Assembly (NCBI GenBank): GCA_963813195.1
Contig: CAWEYC010000021.1
Span: 1-64,000 of the forward strand
DNA length: 64,000 bases
Reading direction: 5' to 3'
Source: Roseiarcus sp963813195
GTDB lineage: Bacteria; Pseudomonadota; Alphaproteobacteria; Rhizobiales; Beijerinckiaceae
Below the pieces are notes generated by a model, which saw only the letters and a program-made list of their open reading frames with translations, did no database searches and was not told the DNA's origin. Position numbers and translations under genes: made by a program. This document shows, piece by piece, positions 17,803 to 27,747 of the stretch (the first letter of the stretch is position 1; each line of letters starts with the position of its first letter).

Positions 17803-18854
17803 CGACCGCCGCCTACCAGCAAATCATCGCCGCGCCGCCGCGCGACCGTCTCGATCTGTTTCTCGCCACCGCCAACCGGCTCGGCACGCCGATCGGCAAT
17901 GTCGAGAAGGACTTCTGGGTCTGCTGGACGCTGAATGCGCTCTATCACGAACGCCACGCGACGGGACCGCGCCTTCTGTTCAAGGGCGGCACGTCGCTGT
18001 CGAAGGCCTACGGGCTGATCGAGAGATTCTCCGAAGACATCGACGTCACCGTATTCCGCGACGATCTCGACGAAGCCGCCTCGCTCGAAGACCTCGAGGC
18101 CCTATCGAACAAGAAACGCCGGGCCCGGCTCGATGCGATACGAGACGCCTGCCGGACCTATATCGCGGGGCCGCTTTACGCGTTCCTGGGTGCTCAGATC
18201 GCCAATGCCACAAGCGGAGCCGGCCGGGTGGAAATCGACCAAGCCGACCCGGACGGCCAGACGCTGCTCCTCTGGTATCCTGAAGTCGAGCCGCGGGACG
18301 ACGCCTATGTCCGGCCCGCCGTGCGGATCGAATCCGGCGCCAAGTCGGCCCTCGATCCGAACCAACCGGTCAAGATCACGCCCTACATCGCCGACGACGC
18401 GCCAGATCTTGATCTCCGGGTCGCCAACGTCACCACGATCGAAGCCGGCCGCACCTTCTGGGACAAGGTGGTGATCGCCCACGGCTTGCGGCGATGGTAC
18501 GAGCGACGCGGCATCCTTCGGCAGGCGGGCCAGCGCGTGTCGCGGCATTATTACGATCTGCATTGCCTCCTTCTGTCGGAGGCTGGGCGCGCCGCCCTTG
18601 CACAACCCGCGCTCGGGATCGACTGCGTGCGGCACGCGCGCATGTTCTTTGATCGACCGGATTACGATCTGGCCTCCGCCGCTCCCGGCTCATTTGCCAT
18701 CGTCCCGATCGACGGAATGATCGAAGCGCTTACCCGGGATTACGACAACACAAAGGCGATGATTTTTGGCGGGCCACCTGATTTCGTGGACATTCTGGCA
18801 TCGATCGGCGAAATTGAACGGATCATCAATATGGCGATGCAGACGCATGAATAA
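17799..18854 (+). CDS. AbiEii-type nucleotidyltransferase toxin
   Basis: An AbiEii/AbiGii-family protein of 351 residues. The nucleotidyltransferase signature is GGTSLSK (about residues 62-68), followed by the two-aspartate motif SEDIDVTVF (about 78-86). Family toxins such as AbiEii and MenT act by transferring nucleotides to target RNAs and arresting growth, giving abortive phage defence. The gene overlaps its antitoxin, the standard order. Alternating basic and acidic C-terminal helices (VSRHYYDLHCLL) match the family's HxxR/YDL region. The length is typical. Confidence 0.9.
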   Translation: MTTAAYQQIIAAPPRDRLDLFLATANRLGTPIGNVEKDFWVCWTLNALYHERHATGPRLLFKGGTSLSKAYGLIERFSEDIDVTVFRDDLDEAASLEDLEALSNKKRRARLDAIRDACRTYIAGPLYAFLGAQIANATSGAGRVEIDQADPDGQTLLLWYPEVEPRDDAYVRPAVRIESGAKSALDPNQPVKITPYIADDAPDLDLRVANVTTIEAGRTFWDKVVIAHGLRRWYERRGILRQAGQRVSRHYYDLHCLLLSEAGRAALAQPALGIDCVRHARMFFDRPDYDLASAAPGSFAIVPIDGMIEALTRDYDNTKAMIFGGPPDFVDILASIGEIERIINMAMQTHE

Positions 18855-19119
18855 CGCCGTTCTGTCGTGCGCGCCAATACCCCCCACTGCACTTGGGCCC
18901 CAGCCGGGAGGCGCGTCGCGAGTATGCTTAATCGGAGGTGATTTTGGGCCTGTTCAAGGACTGGTGCGGAATCAGCCCCGCAAGGACGAGCTGCACATAT
19001 TTACCCTGGTCGAGAAGGATGAAGGTCTGGCCGTTACGGCGCGTCCGATCTTGCCGGGCTAAGGTTGCATCGCCACATTCGGCGGACCCAGTTGTGACGG
19101 CCGACCCGGACCAGGAGCC

Positions 19120-19896
19120 ATGAGCGTGTCTCTCACCGCCTCCGAACTCGCTTTCGAGCATTGGTGCCAGATCCAGGGCATCGAGTATCGGCGTGTCCGC
19201 GAGGCCCGGGCTCAGGGCCATAAGCGGCCAGACTATGTAATCAAGGTCATGCCGCACTGGTGTTTCGTCGAGATCAAGGAACTCGCCGAGACACCGGGTG
19301 ACGTGGCGATGCTGCACGAATTGCAGTCCGGCAAGCCGTCCGTCCGCTGGATTGATCCCGGTGCCCGGCTCCGCCAATCCATCAAGGATTCGGCCGCACA
19401 GTTGCGGAAATTCTCGCATCGCGGATTTCCCACGGTGGTGTGCTTCTTCGATACCACGGTTGGATTCTATCTTGAGCGGGTCCATGTCGCCCAAGCAATG
19501 TTCGGCCAGGAGACATTGCACTTCGAGGTTTCCAGCGACCCCGCGCATGCCCCGCGTTTCTTGGGAATGCGGCACGGCAAGAAGGCGACGCTGACCAGCC
19601 TCAACAACACCTCGATCAGCGCGGTCGCGGTCTTGCGCCAACCGTCCGGGTCGGACCTGATCGTCGACCTCCACCACAACCCGCACGCCCGCGTGCCGGT
19701 CCCCAGCACCCTTTCGGCGCCCTTTGTGCGCAAGCAGTATGCGGAGGGACTCGACGATCCAGACCGACATGAGCCCTCAGTGCTTGACCTGATGCAGAGC
19801 GCCGAATGGCAGGAGTGGCTCGACGACCCCGAAGGCAAGTGTGATCGGGAGGTTGAGAAGTGCCTGCGCGAGTTTCGCACAGGTCAGACGGCATGA
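19120..19896 (+). CDS. Predicted PD-(D/E)xK nuclease-like protein
   Basis: A 258-residue protein with no recognised family name. The N-terminal half has RPDYVIKVMPHWCFVEIKEL, which fits the PD-(D/E)xK active-site pattern (Asp at about 38, then ExK at about 50-52), preceded by a helix and followed by RLRQSIKDSAAQLRKF, a common nuclease-fold helix, and a beta strand PTVVCFFD. A nuclease fold is therefore likely but not proven. The ATG at 19120 is only two bases from AGGAG; GTG at 19126 has better spacing. It is followed by the protease and helicase genes in the same direction, with gaps of 37 and 54 bases. Confidence 0.65.
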   Translation: MSVSLTASELAFEHWCQIQGIEYRRVREARAQGHKRPDYVIKVMPHWCFVEIKELAETPGDVAMLHELQSGKPSVRWIDPGARLRQSIKDSAAQLRKFSHRGFPTVVCFFDTTVGFYLERVHVAQAMFGQETLHFEVSSDPAHAPRFLGMRHGKKATLTSLNNTSISAVAVLRQPSGSDLIVDLHHNPHARVPVPSTLSAPFVRKQYAEGLDDPDRHEPSVLDLMQSAEWQEWLDDPEGKCDREVEKCLREFRTGQTA

Positions 19897-19933
19897 CGAT
19901 CGGGGCTGACGTCTCATCAACCTCGCGACGTCG

Positions 19934-20761
19934 ATGACCGCAATCAGCCGTCCGTCAAAGGACGAGGCAATCCGGCTGATGCGTAGCGGTTTGGCCAAGG
20001 CGCTGATGGAGACCGCCGCAAAATACGTGATGCCGATCTGCTGGATCACTGCCCGTGATCGCAAACCTTGGATCATCGACAGCGGGTCCGCGTTTATCCT
20101 GGATTGCGGTGCTGGACCGTTTCTGGTCACGGCGAACCACGTGTATCAAGGCTTTCTCGTCGCTCGGCAGCGTTATCCCGATGCCATTTGTATCCTCGGC
20201 GAATTACGCTTCAACCTCGCCGACCGCTGTATCGCGTCAGATTCTGCCTATGACGTAGCGACCTTTCGGATCGAGGCAGATGAGGTCGGCAAGCTCGCCA
20301 ACTATGCCAATGGCAAAGCTATTCTCACCGGCAGCCAGAAATCATGGCCGCCTGGGCCGCCCCAAGTCGATCGGGGCGTATTCTTCGTTGGATTTCCGGG
20401 TGACGGCAGGGAAATGCGTCCCTATCGGGGAAACTCGTTAGTTGAGATCGACTGGCTCGGCTACACCGCCCTCGCTGTGGCAAGCGGCGTCAGCGACACC
20501 GACATCACGCTGGTGTTTGACCATGAGCACGACTTTGACGTGGGGCTCCGACCATCGATTCCGAACGATTGGGCGCTTGGCGGGTGCAGCGGGGCGCCGG
20601 TGCTGACCTTTGTTGAGCACAATGGCATCTTTAGCTGGCGCCTCGGCGGGATTATCTACGAGTCCAGCAGCCTCATCCTTAAGGCATCCCGAGCGGATTG
20701 CCTGAACACTGATGGCACATTGAACCCCCACCCCAACCCGATGGCGTATCACGGGCAGTAG
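19934..20761 (+). CDS. Trypsin-like serine protease of the accessory island
   Basis: A 275-residue trypsin-fold protein. The triad can be read as His69 in FLVTANHVYQG, Asp107 in YDVATFRI and Ser219 in GGCSGAPVLTF, with spacing normal for the fold. There is no signal peptide or membrane segment, so it probably acts in the cytoplasm, unlike housekeeping HtrA. Cytoplasmic trypsin-like proteases in defence islands usually work as effectors activated by a sensor partner. Here the flanking genes are a nuclease-like protein and a large helicase. A ribosome site is not obvious, which suggests coupling to the upstream gene. Confidence 0.78.
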   Translation: MTAISRPSKDEAIRLMRSGLAKALMETAAKYVMPICWITARDRKPWIIDSGSAFILDCGAGPFLVTANHVYQGFLVARQRYPDAICILGELRFNLADRCIASDSAYDVATFRIEADEVGKLANYANGKAILTGSQKSWPPGPPQVDRGVFFVGFPGDGREMRPYRGNSLVEIDWLGYTALAVASGVSDTDITLVFDHEHDFDVGLRPSIPNDWALGGCSGAPVLTFVEHNGIFSWRLGGIIYESSSLILKASRADCLNTDGTLNPHPNPMAYHGQ

Positions 20762-20815
20762 GCTACCGCCCGCCTCCTGCTGTAGAAAGAGACGGAGGGG
20801 AAATCGGGGGAAACC

Positions 20816-23800
20816 ATGGCGACACCGAAAATCATGCCGCGCGTGTCTCGAAGCCATTTGTCGGTGCGCGTTCCTTGGCATGATGCCGGTTGGGACGGCA
20901 CGGTCTGTCGAGCGCCCAGGCAGAATTCGAGCTGTTTGGCGCTCAATCGCATCAGCGCCGCAAAGAGGGACGAAATCGAAGAACCGCATGCGGGACAGTT
21001 TCTCGATTCGGTGCCGCACGACGAAGTGCCGCCATGTTTTTCGGAGCGCGCCAGCTTCCTGTCGGCCAGACCCCAGCATCGTCTCGCCCGCCATGCCTAT
21101 GCGCGAACCAGCGATGACCATCGGCATATCCGCGACACGCTCTTTCTTCATCCCGCCTTTTCAGCTGCCGCCACCCCGTTCGGATGGCTTCTGAAGGAGC
21201 GCGCATGGGGTGAAAGATGGAAGAAGGGCTCGATCGACGCCAATGCTCTGGCCGAGCGCTGGGGCATCGACTCACATCCCGAATATGAACCTGACGCTCC
21301 CGACTGGCTTCACGATCGGCCCTGGATCCAAGGCCATCGCAACCAGCAGGGCCTGCTAGACGCGTTCTTCTCGGCCATCGAACCGAAGGAGAGTCTCGTC
21401 TTCTTCTACGCCAAGCGAACACCCCTGCTGGACGACGATCAATGGATCATTGTTGGGGCCGCCAAGGTGACGTCGATCGGCGACTTGCGCGAGTGGGATT
21501 ATGAGAGTGGCGCCACCAGCCCGATCCGCTCCTATCTGTGGGAGCGAAGCGTCTGTCATAGTTTGCGCCCCGACGGGTCGGGCGGCGTTCTCCTTCCCTT
21601 GCACGAGCTGCTTAAGCACGCCATGGCCGATCCGACCCTCGACATAAGCGACTGCATCGCCTTCGTGCCGCCTGAATATCGGCCGGAATTCTCCTACGCG
21701 AGCGAGCTGGTCTCGCAGGGCACCGCGATCTCAGCGCTGCTGGCAATGAAGGAGGCGCTCGCGACCTTCGGCCGTCGCTTCGGGGGCGCTTGGGGCTCGC
21801 AACTGAAATGGATAGACGAACGACTCGGCGAACTATGGGAGCTTCGCGGGCCGTATCCGGGACTAGGATCGCTTCTCACGGCGCTCGGCGTGCCGCACGG
21901 CCACCAGCTCGCTCAGCACGCCTGGTCACTCGCCGGCAAAAACGGCGACACCTGGAGCGCGCTCGGCAAGCTTGTTGCGGCTCCGGCCACGGCGCCGCGT
22001 GATCTGGCACCGCAGCTTGCCGCGCTGAAGGACATCTGGACCTACCTGCATTCAAACACAGGCGCCAAACGGCGGGCGCTGGCCAAGCTCCTCGCCCGGG
22101 TCAATCTATCATCGGAGCAGGCCGCACGCTGGTGGGATACGGCCGCGCGCAGCGCCGCGGAATTGAGCAATCTCGGCAAGCCGATTCCGGACGATGCGAT
22201 CGTTGCTAATCCCTATTTCCTGTTCGAATGCGACCGAGGACAGGTCGATCCGATTGCCTTCCGCACAGTCGACCAGGCGGTTTTCCCTCAAGCCGCCGTG
22301 CTCGACGCCCATCCGGTCCCGGCGCCATCGGCCATGACGGGACCGGTCGACGGCCGGCGTCTGCGTGCAGCGACCCTCTCAGTGCTCGAAGAGGCCGCCA
22401 ACGACGGGCATACGCTCCTGGGTCGCGACCTGGTCATCGCCGCGGTTAAGGGCCTCGCGATCGAGCCTCCGCTCACAGCGACAACCGATCATTTCGAGAT
22501 TCATGGCGAGGCGCTCAAGCCGCAGATCGAGCATTGCACGCTTGCTGATAGCGCCCCCGCATTCCAGCTTGACCGCCTCGCGGCGGCGCGAACGCTTATT
22601 GAGCGAACGGTCATCAAACGCGTACGACAAGGCAAGCGCCTTGACGTTCCCGTCGATTGGCGCGCCACGCTCGACAAAAATCTGCCAGGTCCCGCGCCCA
22701 AGGGGTCGCTCGAGGACCGGGGCCGCAACGAGAAAGCGGCCGCGCTTCGCGAACTTGCGGCGTCCCGGCTATCGGTCCTGATCGGCGCTGCCGGCACCGG
22801 CAAAACCACTCTGCTACGGTTTCTCTGCCAGGCGGATCCGATCAAGAACGCGGGCGTGCTGCTACTTGCCCCGACAGGCAAAGCGCGCGTCAGACTTCAG
22901 ACGCAAACCGGGATTTCGGCCAAGACTCTCGCTCAATTTCTGCGGCCACGGCGATATCGCGAGGCTACACAAAGCTACCACGTGATTGGCGATCTGGAGC
23001 GCTCTTCAGGGCATAAAACGGTGATCGTCGACGAGGCGTCGATGTTGACCGAAGAGCAGTTGGCCGCACTCATCGACGCATTGAGTTCAGTCGACCGCAT
23101 CATACTGGTCGGCGACCCCAGCCAGTTGCCGCCAATCGGCGCGGGTCGGCCGTTCGTTGATATCGTCTCATTGCTCGCCCCGGAAACCGTCGCGCCAGGA
23201 ACGCCAAGGGTTGCGCCCGGCTATGCGGAGCTGACCGTCGGTAGCCGACAACGCGGCGCTGACCGCAGGGACCTGGAGCTTGCCGACTTGTTCAGCGGGC
23301 GAGCTTCTGGACCCGCGAGTGACGAGATCATTTCGCACCTCTACACCGGCTATAACGGGGACCATCTGCGCCTCTGCCTGTGGTCGTCCCCCTCTGATCT
23401 CGCATCACTTCTTCCCCAGATCATGGCGGAGGAACTCTGCATCGACCCGGCCGATCGCGAGCCGTCTTTCTCCGAGCTCGCGCTCGGAGGCACGCGCAGC
23501 GGCGCCCATGTCTATTTCAACTTTTGGTCCTCCGGGCCGGCCGCCGACAAATGGCAGATCTTGTCCCCGCTGCGTGGCGACGCCGCCGGTACGCTGCTGA
23601 CCAACCGGCTCGTGCAGAAATATTTTCGCGGCGAAACCCGTAAAGCCGCCGAACTGGCCGATCGCCGCTACGCCAAGGTTTCTCCGCCGATGGGCAATGA
23701 CGGGATCATCTATGGAGACAAGGTGATCAACCTCGGGAACCACAGAAGGACCTGGGTCTATCCAGAAGCGGACGTGGAGGGCAACGCTTCGCTTTGCTAC

Positions 23801-24604
23801 GTCGCGAACGGCGAGATCGGCATCGCGACTGGCCCCTTTAGAAAGAAGGGCAAAAAGACGAACCTCAACAACGTCCACGTCACCTTCTCCTCGCAACCTG
23901 GCTTTGAATATACCTATTGGCCCAGCGATCTCGGCGAAGACGGCAGCCTGCTCGAACTAGCTTACGCGCTGACCGTCCATAAGGCCCAGGGCAGCGAGTT
24001 CGACACGGTGTTCGTGATTTTGCCCAATCCTTGCAGGATTCTATCCCGAGAGCTTCTCTACACGGCGCTGACCCGTCAAAGCCGACGGCTCGTGATCCTG
24101 TGTCAGGGCGACCCGCATCGGCTCGTCGACTTCCGGTACCTGTCCGACGCGGCGCGTCGTCTTACCAATCTGTTCGGGCCACCCCGACCGATCGTGGTCG
24201 GCACGCAGATTTTCGATGGAAAACATATTCACCGCTCACGCCGCGGCGAACTGATGATCTCGAAATCCGAAGTGATCATCGCCAACGAGCTACAAACTGC
24301 CGGTCTTGAATACGCCTATGAGCGACCGCTCGTCGTCTCGGACGGCAGCCGACGATATCCGGATTTCACCATCCAGGACGCTGAGACGGGCAACATCTGG
24401 TACTGGGAGCATCTCGGCATGAAAGGGGACGCCGAATATGACCGGAAGTGGGCGCTGAAACTCCAATGGTATCGCGACAACGGCATCCTGCCAGAGCAAG
24501 AGGGGGGCGGCCCCAACGGAATCCTCGTCACAACCGAAGAACTCAATGGCATCCAAACCGAACAGATCACGGCGCTGATCGCGAAGATCAAGGATGGCGC
24601 CTGA
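20816..24604 (+). CDS. Large RecD-like superfamily 1 helicase with C-terminal nuclease-like domain
   Basis: A 1262-residue protein. The N-terminal 600 residues are not assignable, though the opening block with SVRVPWHDAGWDGTVC looks like the conserved start of a family. A superfamily 1 helicase follows: Walker A GAAGTGKTT (about 656-664), Walker B VIVDEASML (about 736), GDPSQLPPIG, and late motifs TVHKAQGSEFDTVFV and LLYTALTRQ. The RecD2/ExoV-alpha order is clear. Near residue 1179, RYPDFTIQDAETG then WYWEHLG resembles the PD-(D/E)xK nuclease domain that ends some UvrD/helicase IV-like proteins. It probably unwinds and cuts DNA. GGGGG lies just before the ATG. Confidence 0.82.
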   Translation: MATPKIMPRVSRSHLSVRVPWHDAGWDGTVCRAPRQNSSCLALNRISAAKRDEIEEPHAGQFLDSVPHDEVPPCFSERASFLSARPQHRLARHAYARTSDDHRHIRDTLFLHPAFSAAATPFGWLLKERAWGERWKKGSIDANALAERWGIDSHPEYEPDAPDWLHDRPWIQGHRNQQGLLDAFFSAIEPKESLVFFYAKRTPLLDDDQWIIVGAAKVTSIGDLREWDYESGATSPIRSYLWERSVCHSLRPDGSGGVLLPLHELLKHAMADPTLDISDCIAFVPPEYRPEFSYASELVSQGTAISALLAMKEALATFGRRFGGAWGSQLKWIDERLGELWELRGPYPGLGSLLTALGVPHGHQLAQHAWSLAGKNGDTWSALGKLVAAPATAPRDLAPQLAALKDIWTYLHSNTGAKRRALAKLLARVNLSSEQAARWWDTAARSAAELSNLGKPIPDDAIVANPYFLFECDRGQVDPIAFRTVDQAVFPQAAVLDAHPVPAPSAMTGPVDGRRLRAATLSVLEEAANDGHTLLGRDLVIAAVKGLAIEPPLTATTDHFEIHGEALKPQIEHCTLADSAPAFQLDRLAAARTLIERTVIKRVRQGKRLDVPVDWRATLDKNLPGPAPKGSLEDRGRNEKAAALRELAASRLSVLIGAAGTGKTTLLRFLCQADPIKNAGVLLLAPTGKARVRLQTQTGISAKTLAQFLRPRRYREATQSYHVIGDLERSSGHKTVIVDEASMLTEEQLAALIDALSSVDRIILVGDPSQLPPIGAGRPFVDIVSLLAPETVAPGTPRVAPGYAELTVGSRQRGADRRDLELADLFSGRASGPASDEIISHLYTGYNGDHLRLCLWSSPSDLASLLPQIMAEELCIDPADREPSFSELALGGTRSGAHVYFNFWSSGPAADKWQILSPLRGDAAGTLLTNRLVQKYFRGETRKAAELADRRYAKVSPPMGNDGIIYGDKVINLGNHRRTWVYPEADVEGNASLCYVANGEIGIATGPFRKKGKKTNLNNVHVTFSSQPGFEYTYWPSDLGEDGSLLELAYALTVHKAQGSEFDTVFVILPNPCRILSRELLYTALTRQSRRLVILCQGDPHRLVDFRYLSDAARRLTNLFGPPRPIVVGTQIFDGKHIHRSRRGELMISKSEVIIANELQTAGLEYAYERPLVVSDGSRRYPDFTIQDAETGNIWYWEHLGMKGDAEYDRKWALKLQWYRDNGILPEQEGGGPNGILVTTEELNGIQTEQITALIAKIKDGA

Positions 24605-24749
24605 GCCCGACGTAGCCTCGATATCCCCGTTGACGTGTGACATAATCCGCCGATGCGACCCGAATCGACCCTCAGATGTGGCGACTGTAGACGCCCCTAG
24701 GCTGCGGCACGAATCCGCGTCAGAACTCGTGCCCACCTAAACATCGTCG

Positions 24750-25514
24750 CTATGATACTTCATCCAGCAGGGTTTTGAGGTTGGCGCCGATCCGGCGTCC
24801 CATGTCGGCGGCTTCCACACCATGCAGGCTCGCCAAGCCTTCGACTGCTTGCCAGACATCACTGGGCTCAGATGGGCGAGCACCGGTTCGCGTGAACGGG
24901 CCATCGGTTTCTGTAAGGACGCGACCTAACGGGAATGCGCGGTTCGTGACGGACCGATTTTCATTCGCCAGCATCTCGGCGTTGACCGAGAAATAGCAAC
25001 CGAGATCGACAGCGCGTCGGATTTCGGCCGCCGTCCCAGTGAACCAATGCAACACCACCCTGCCGCGCGTCGGCGGCAGATGCTTCTCGATCATGTCGAG
25101 CACGATCTTCGTCGCACGAACACTGTGAACGGTTAGGATTTTGTCGGACGCTGCTGCGCAAGAGGTAAGTACCTCTACGAAAACCTCCTTCTGCCGCTCG
25201 AACGAACGGTAAAATTTGGGCCCTGCGTCGAGACCGACCTCCCCGACGTAGCGTGTCCGCGGCAGCAACTCCTTCCAGAGCGCAATTTCGTGGCTCCGCT
25301 CGGCGACGAGCTGCGGATGCAATCCCAAAGCGGCCCGGACGTGGCGGGTCTGCGCCGCGAGCTCCTGATTGCGTGGCCAAGCCCTCGGCGTCGTTGTCAC
25401 GGCGAGGGTGAAGACACCTTCGCGCTCACACCGCGCCACGGCTTCCGCGTGATCGGGATAAAGGTCGAGATGGCAGTGGAAGTCTACGAGCGGGCGCACT
25501 TTGTCCGGAGTCAC
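24750..25514 (-). CDS. qatD: TatD-family DNase, Qat component D
   Basis: A TatD-like metal-dependent DNase of 254 residues. Metal and catalytic motifs are in order: VDFHCHLD, ALGLHPQ, VGEVGLD, LTVHSVRA, LHWFTG and TETDGP. It is the last gene of a four-gene operon whose other products match QatA (KAP NTPase), QatB and QatC (QueC-like), the anti-phage system Qat. Its start overlaps the qatC stop by four bases. The length matches stand-alone TatD proteins. The 145 bases between its stop and the convergent helicase gene show no clear intrinsic terminator. Confidence 0.93.
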   Translation of the reverse strand: MTPDKVRPLVDFHCHLDLYPDHAEAVARCEREGVFTLAVTTTPRAWPRNQELAAQTRHVRAALGLHPQLVAERSHEIALWKELLPRTRYVGEVGLDAGPKFYRSFERQKEVFVEVLTSCAAASDKILTVHSVRATKIVLDMIEKHLPPTRGRVVLHWFTGTAAEIRRAVDLGCYFSVNAEMLANENRSVTNRAFPLGRVLTETDGPFTRTGARPSEPSDVWQAVEGLASLHGVEAADMGRRIGANLKTLLDEVS

Positions 25515-26863
25515 GTTGGAGCCGTCTGAACACCGGTCAAAAGCCGGCCGACCTCCTCTAACCCTCGACGGTAGACGCCGGCCAGCGCGTCGTCTCGGGC
25601 GGGATCGTCGTGCAGCGGCCCGGGCTTATGGATCAGCACCTTGGCGAGATCAGGACGGGCGGCGAGACGCGCGATCGCTATCTGAAACGAGCGGACCTGC
25701 TGACCTGCGGCCTGCTTCGTGTCGAGGGGACCGGCACGGAGATTCGCAAGTGTATACGCCGTCGGGTCGTTCGGCTCGAGAGCGGCGCGCCGGATCAAAC
25801 AGGGCAGGCAGAAGCCGCAATGGCCTTGCGGCTGCTTTGTCCAGCGTCCCTTGGTCGGCGACGAACACGACAAGGACGACGGCGCGAGCTTCGACAGCAC
25901 GGCCGGGTCCGCACAGGCGGCCACCATCTCGCCCTTGGTCATGTCCCAGTACGGATTGTCGACGCGACCACCGATTCCGAGCGCAGCGAGCATCTCGTTC
26001 CAGCGCGCGATATAGAAGGGATGCGTCGTCCGGGTGCTGAGCGCTCCGAGCCTCAGGCGGTCGAGCGGCACATTGAGCGCGATCAAGCCATTCTCCGGCA
26101 CCTTCAGCACGAACGGGCTCCCCAAGGACGTTCCGGCCGTCACCCCAAGGGAGAAAAACAGGAAGGATCGACCGCGTGTCGTATCCTCAGACGCCACATT
26201 ATCAAACAGACCAGCGTCGAAGCTCATCCAGACCCGGAGACGATTGAAGGCGGACCCGGGGTATGCGGCCTTGAGGCCGTCGAAGCACTGCTCTTGCGAT
26301 TTGCTCACCAACCCTTCGCCTGCATGGCTCACGAGCAGCGGCGTCCCCTTACCTTCAAGGGTATCGATCGCACCGATCAGGCTGTCGAGACCGCCTGAAA
26401 ACAGGCTGACTCCGTCGAACGGGGGCGGCAGCAGAGTTGGCGCGGAGGCTGGCACGATCATCTTGAACGCCCTCGGTCGTTTGCGGAACCCAACCCCCCA
26501 CCGATCGCCGGTAAGGAAGTTTAGCGCCCGCACGAGTATCGGGCCCGCCGCCGTCCATCGGCCCGGATCGCTGACCGGGATGACCAATCGAATCTCACGT
26601 GTCCAGGCGTCCTGCGACTTGCTGGAACGGGACAGCCGGGTGTCTGCCGCGTGGACATGCGCGGCGACGACAAGCAGGTCCGCGCCGATCTCGCTTGGCG
26701 ACAAAGACAGCGCCTTTAGGTCGTCCAAGGCCCGCCCAATCCCATGGTCTAAGCGCTTGCCGCCGGCGACCAGTTGAAGGGTTGAAGCGACCTCATCACG
26801 CGCTTTGGGCACGCGGGTTTTATCGTCGGCGCCGAAGCGCCCGATCAGGACGTGCCGCCTCAT
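25511..26863 (-). CDS. qatC: QueC-like protein, Qat component C
   Basis: A 450-residue protein with a C-terminal QueC-like PP-loop domain. The ATP-pyrophosphatase loop is SLFSGGLDSL (about 152-161); TKGEM and a zinc-type cysteine set (SLSC followed by HCGFCLPC) follow as in QueC. QueC makes preQ0 from carboxydeazaguanine; Qat versions are thought to modify a target, perhaps protein or nucleic acid, by related chemistry. The N-terminal 130 residues, not found in housekeeping QueC, are typical of QatC. It overlaps both neighbours by four bases, so its amount is probably tied to theirs. Confidence 0.92.
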   Translation of the reverse strand: MRRHVLIGRFGADDKTRVPKARDEVASTLQLVAGGKRLDHGIGRALDDLKALSLSPSEIGADLLVVAAHVHAADTRLSRSSKSQDAWTREIRLVIPVSDPGRWTAAGPILVRALNFLTGDRWGVGFRKRPRAFKMIVPASAPTLLPPPFDGVSLFSGGLDSLIGAIDTLEGKGTPLLVSHAGEGLVSKSQEQCFDGLKAAYPGSAFNRLRVWMSFDAGLFDNVASEDTTRGRSFLFFSLGVTAGTSLGSPFVLKVPENGLIALNVPLDRLRLGALSTRTTHPFYIARWNEMLAALGIGGRVDNPYWDMTKGEMVAACADPAVLSKLAPSSLSCSSPTKGRWTKQPQGHCGFCLPCLIRRAALEPNDPTAYTLANLRAGPLDTKQAAGQQVRSFQIAIARLAARPDLAKVLIHKPGPLHDDPARDDALAGVYRRGLEEVGRLLTGVQTAPT

Positions 26864-27747
26864 TCGCCCGCCTCCGCATCACCCATCGTCTGAAGGATCT
26901 CAAACGCGGACTGGTAGACTGTTGTGACGAAGCCGGTGACCGCATCGGGCGACAGAGCCTGGATGTTGACGCCGGCCGCGTTGATGGCGTCGCTGACACC
27001 ACGTTGGATGAAGTCCCGAAGCTGCGCTTCGACACGTGCCGCCGCCCGGGGGTCCGCCGGCAACGTGACGACCTTGGTCCCAATGTCGTTGCACAGGCGA
27101 GCCTCGATCGCATGGGTCGCGTAGAGCTCAAACACCGTCTGAATTTGCGCCGAAGTAAGGGCGTCGATGTCGGTGATGCCCGCGCCGGCGAGGTCGGCGA
27201 TCGTCTCGATGAAAGCGTCGCGAGCGATACCTTCATCAATCGACCCACCTTCCGGACAGATATAATCCGCGAGCCCGGCGAACACCTCTTCGATCGGCCG
27301 CCCGGCCAGGCTTTCGAGGTTCAACGCCCTCAGGGCCTCGCGGACGCCGTTGACGCTCGCGTCGTTCAGGAAGCGGACCAACCCCGCCCCGGCTCCCCGC
27401 GATGAACCCATGCGCTGGGCGGCACGACGGGATCCGCCCGCCGAGGTCGACACATAGCGCGAGACCGCGCGGCCCAAGCCACGACGGTCGCTTCCCCCCG
27501 AACTGGCGAACCGCGAAAAGCTGGTGCGCGCTCCGGTGAAACGGTCAGAAGCCCCAGCCGTCGGGATGACAGGTCGCGGCGCCGGCGCCGGCGGGACCGC
27601 GGGCGGCGCACCGGTCGCGGGTGCGGGCGTCGACCCGTCGCTGGGCGGCATGGCGCCGCCTCCCGCGCCGCCGCCGTCGTCCTGCAACCAACTCGGGATC
27701 AAGGGCGTCCCACCGCCAGCACCGCCATATGCATTCGAGGTTCCCAT
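26860..27747 (-). CDS. qatB: Qat component B
   Basis: A 295-residue protein assigned to QatB mainly by position between qatA and qatC. The N-terminal third is Gly/Pro/Ala-rich and likely disordered; the C-terminal part is helical, with RFLNDASVNGVREALRALNLESLAGRPIEEVFAGLADYICPEGGSIDEG, the recognisable conserved block. The biochemical role is unknown. The frame remains open far upstream within qatA, but the ATG at 27747 is chosen because it overlaps the qatA stop (TGATG). Low-complexity, high-G+C sequence explains the misleadingly long open frame. Confidence 0.85.
   Translation of the reverse strand: MGTSNAYGGAGGGTPLIPSWLQDDGGGAGGGAMPPSDGSTPAPATGAPPAVPPAPAPRPVIPTAGASDRFTGARTSFSRFASSGGSDRRGLGRAVSRYVSTSAGGSRRAAQRMGSSRGAGAGLVRFLNDASVNGVREALRALNLESLAGRPIEEVFAGLADYICPEGGSIDEGIARDAFIETIADLAGAGITDIDALTSAQIQTVFELYATHAIEARLCNDIGTKVVTLPADPRAAARVEAQLRDFIQRGVSDAINAAGVNIQALSPDAVTGFVTTVYQSAFEILQTMGDAEAGE

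Noticed and set aside
18855..19119. Short open frames between AbiEii and the nuclease-like gene
   Set aside because: No ribosome site and no similarity; treated as a spacer.
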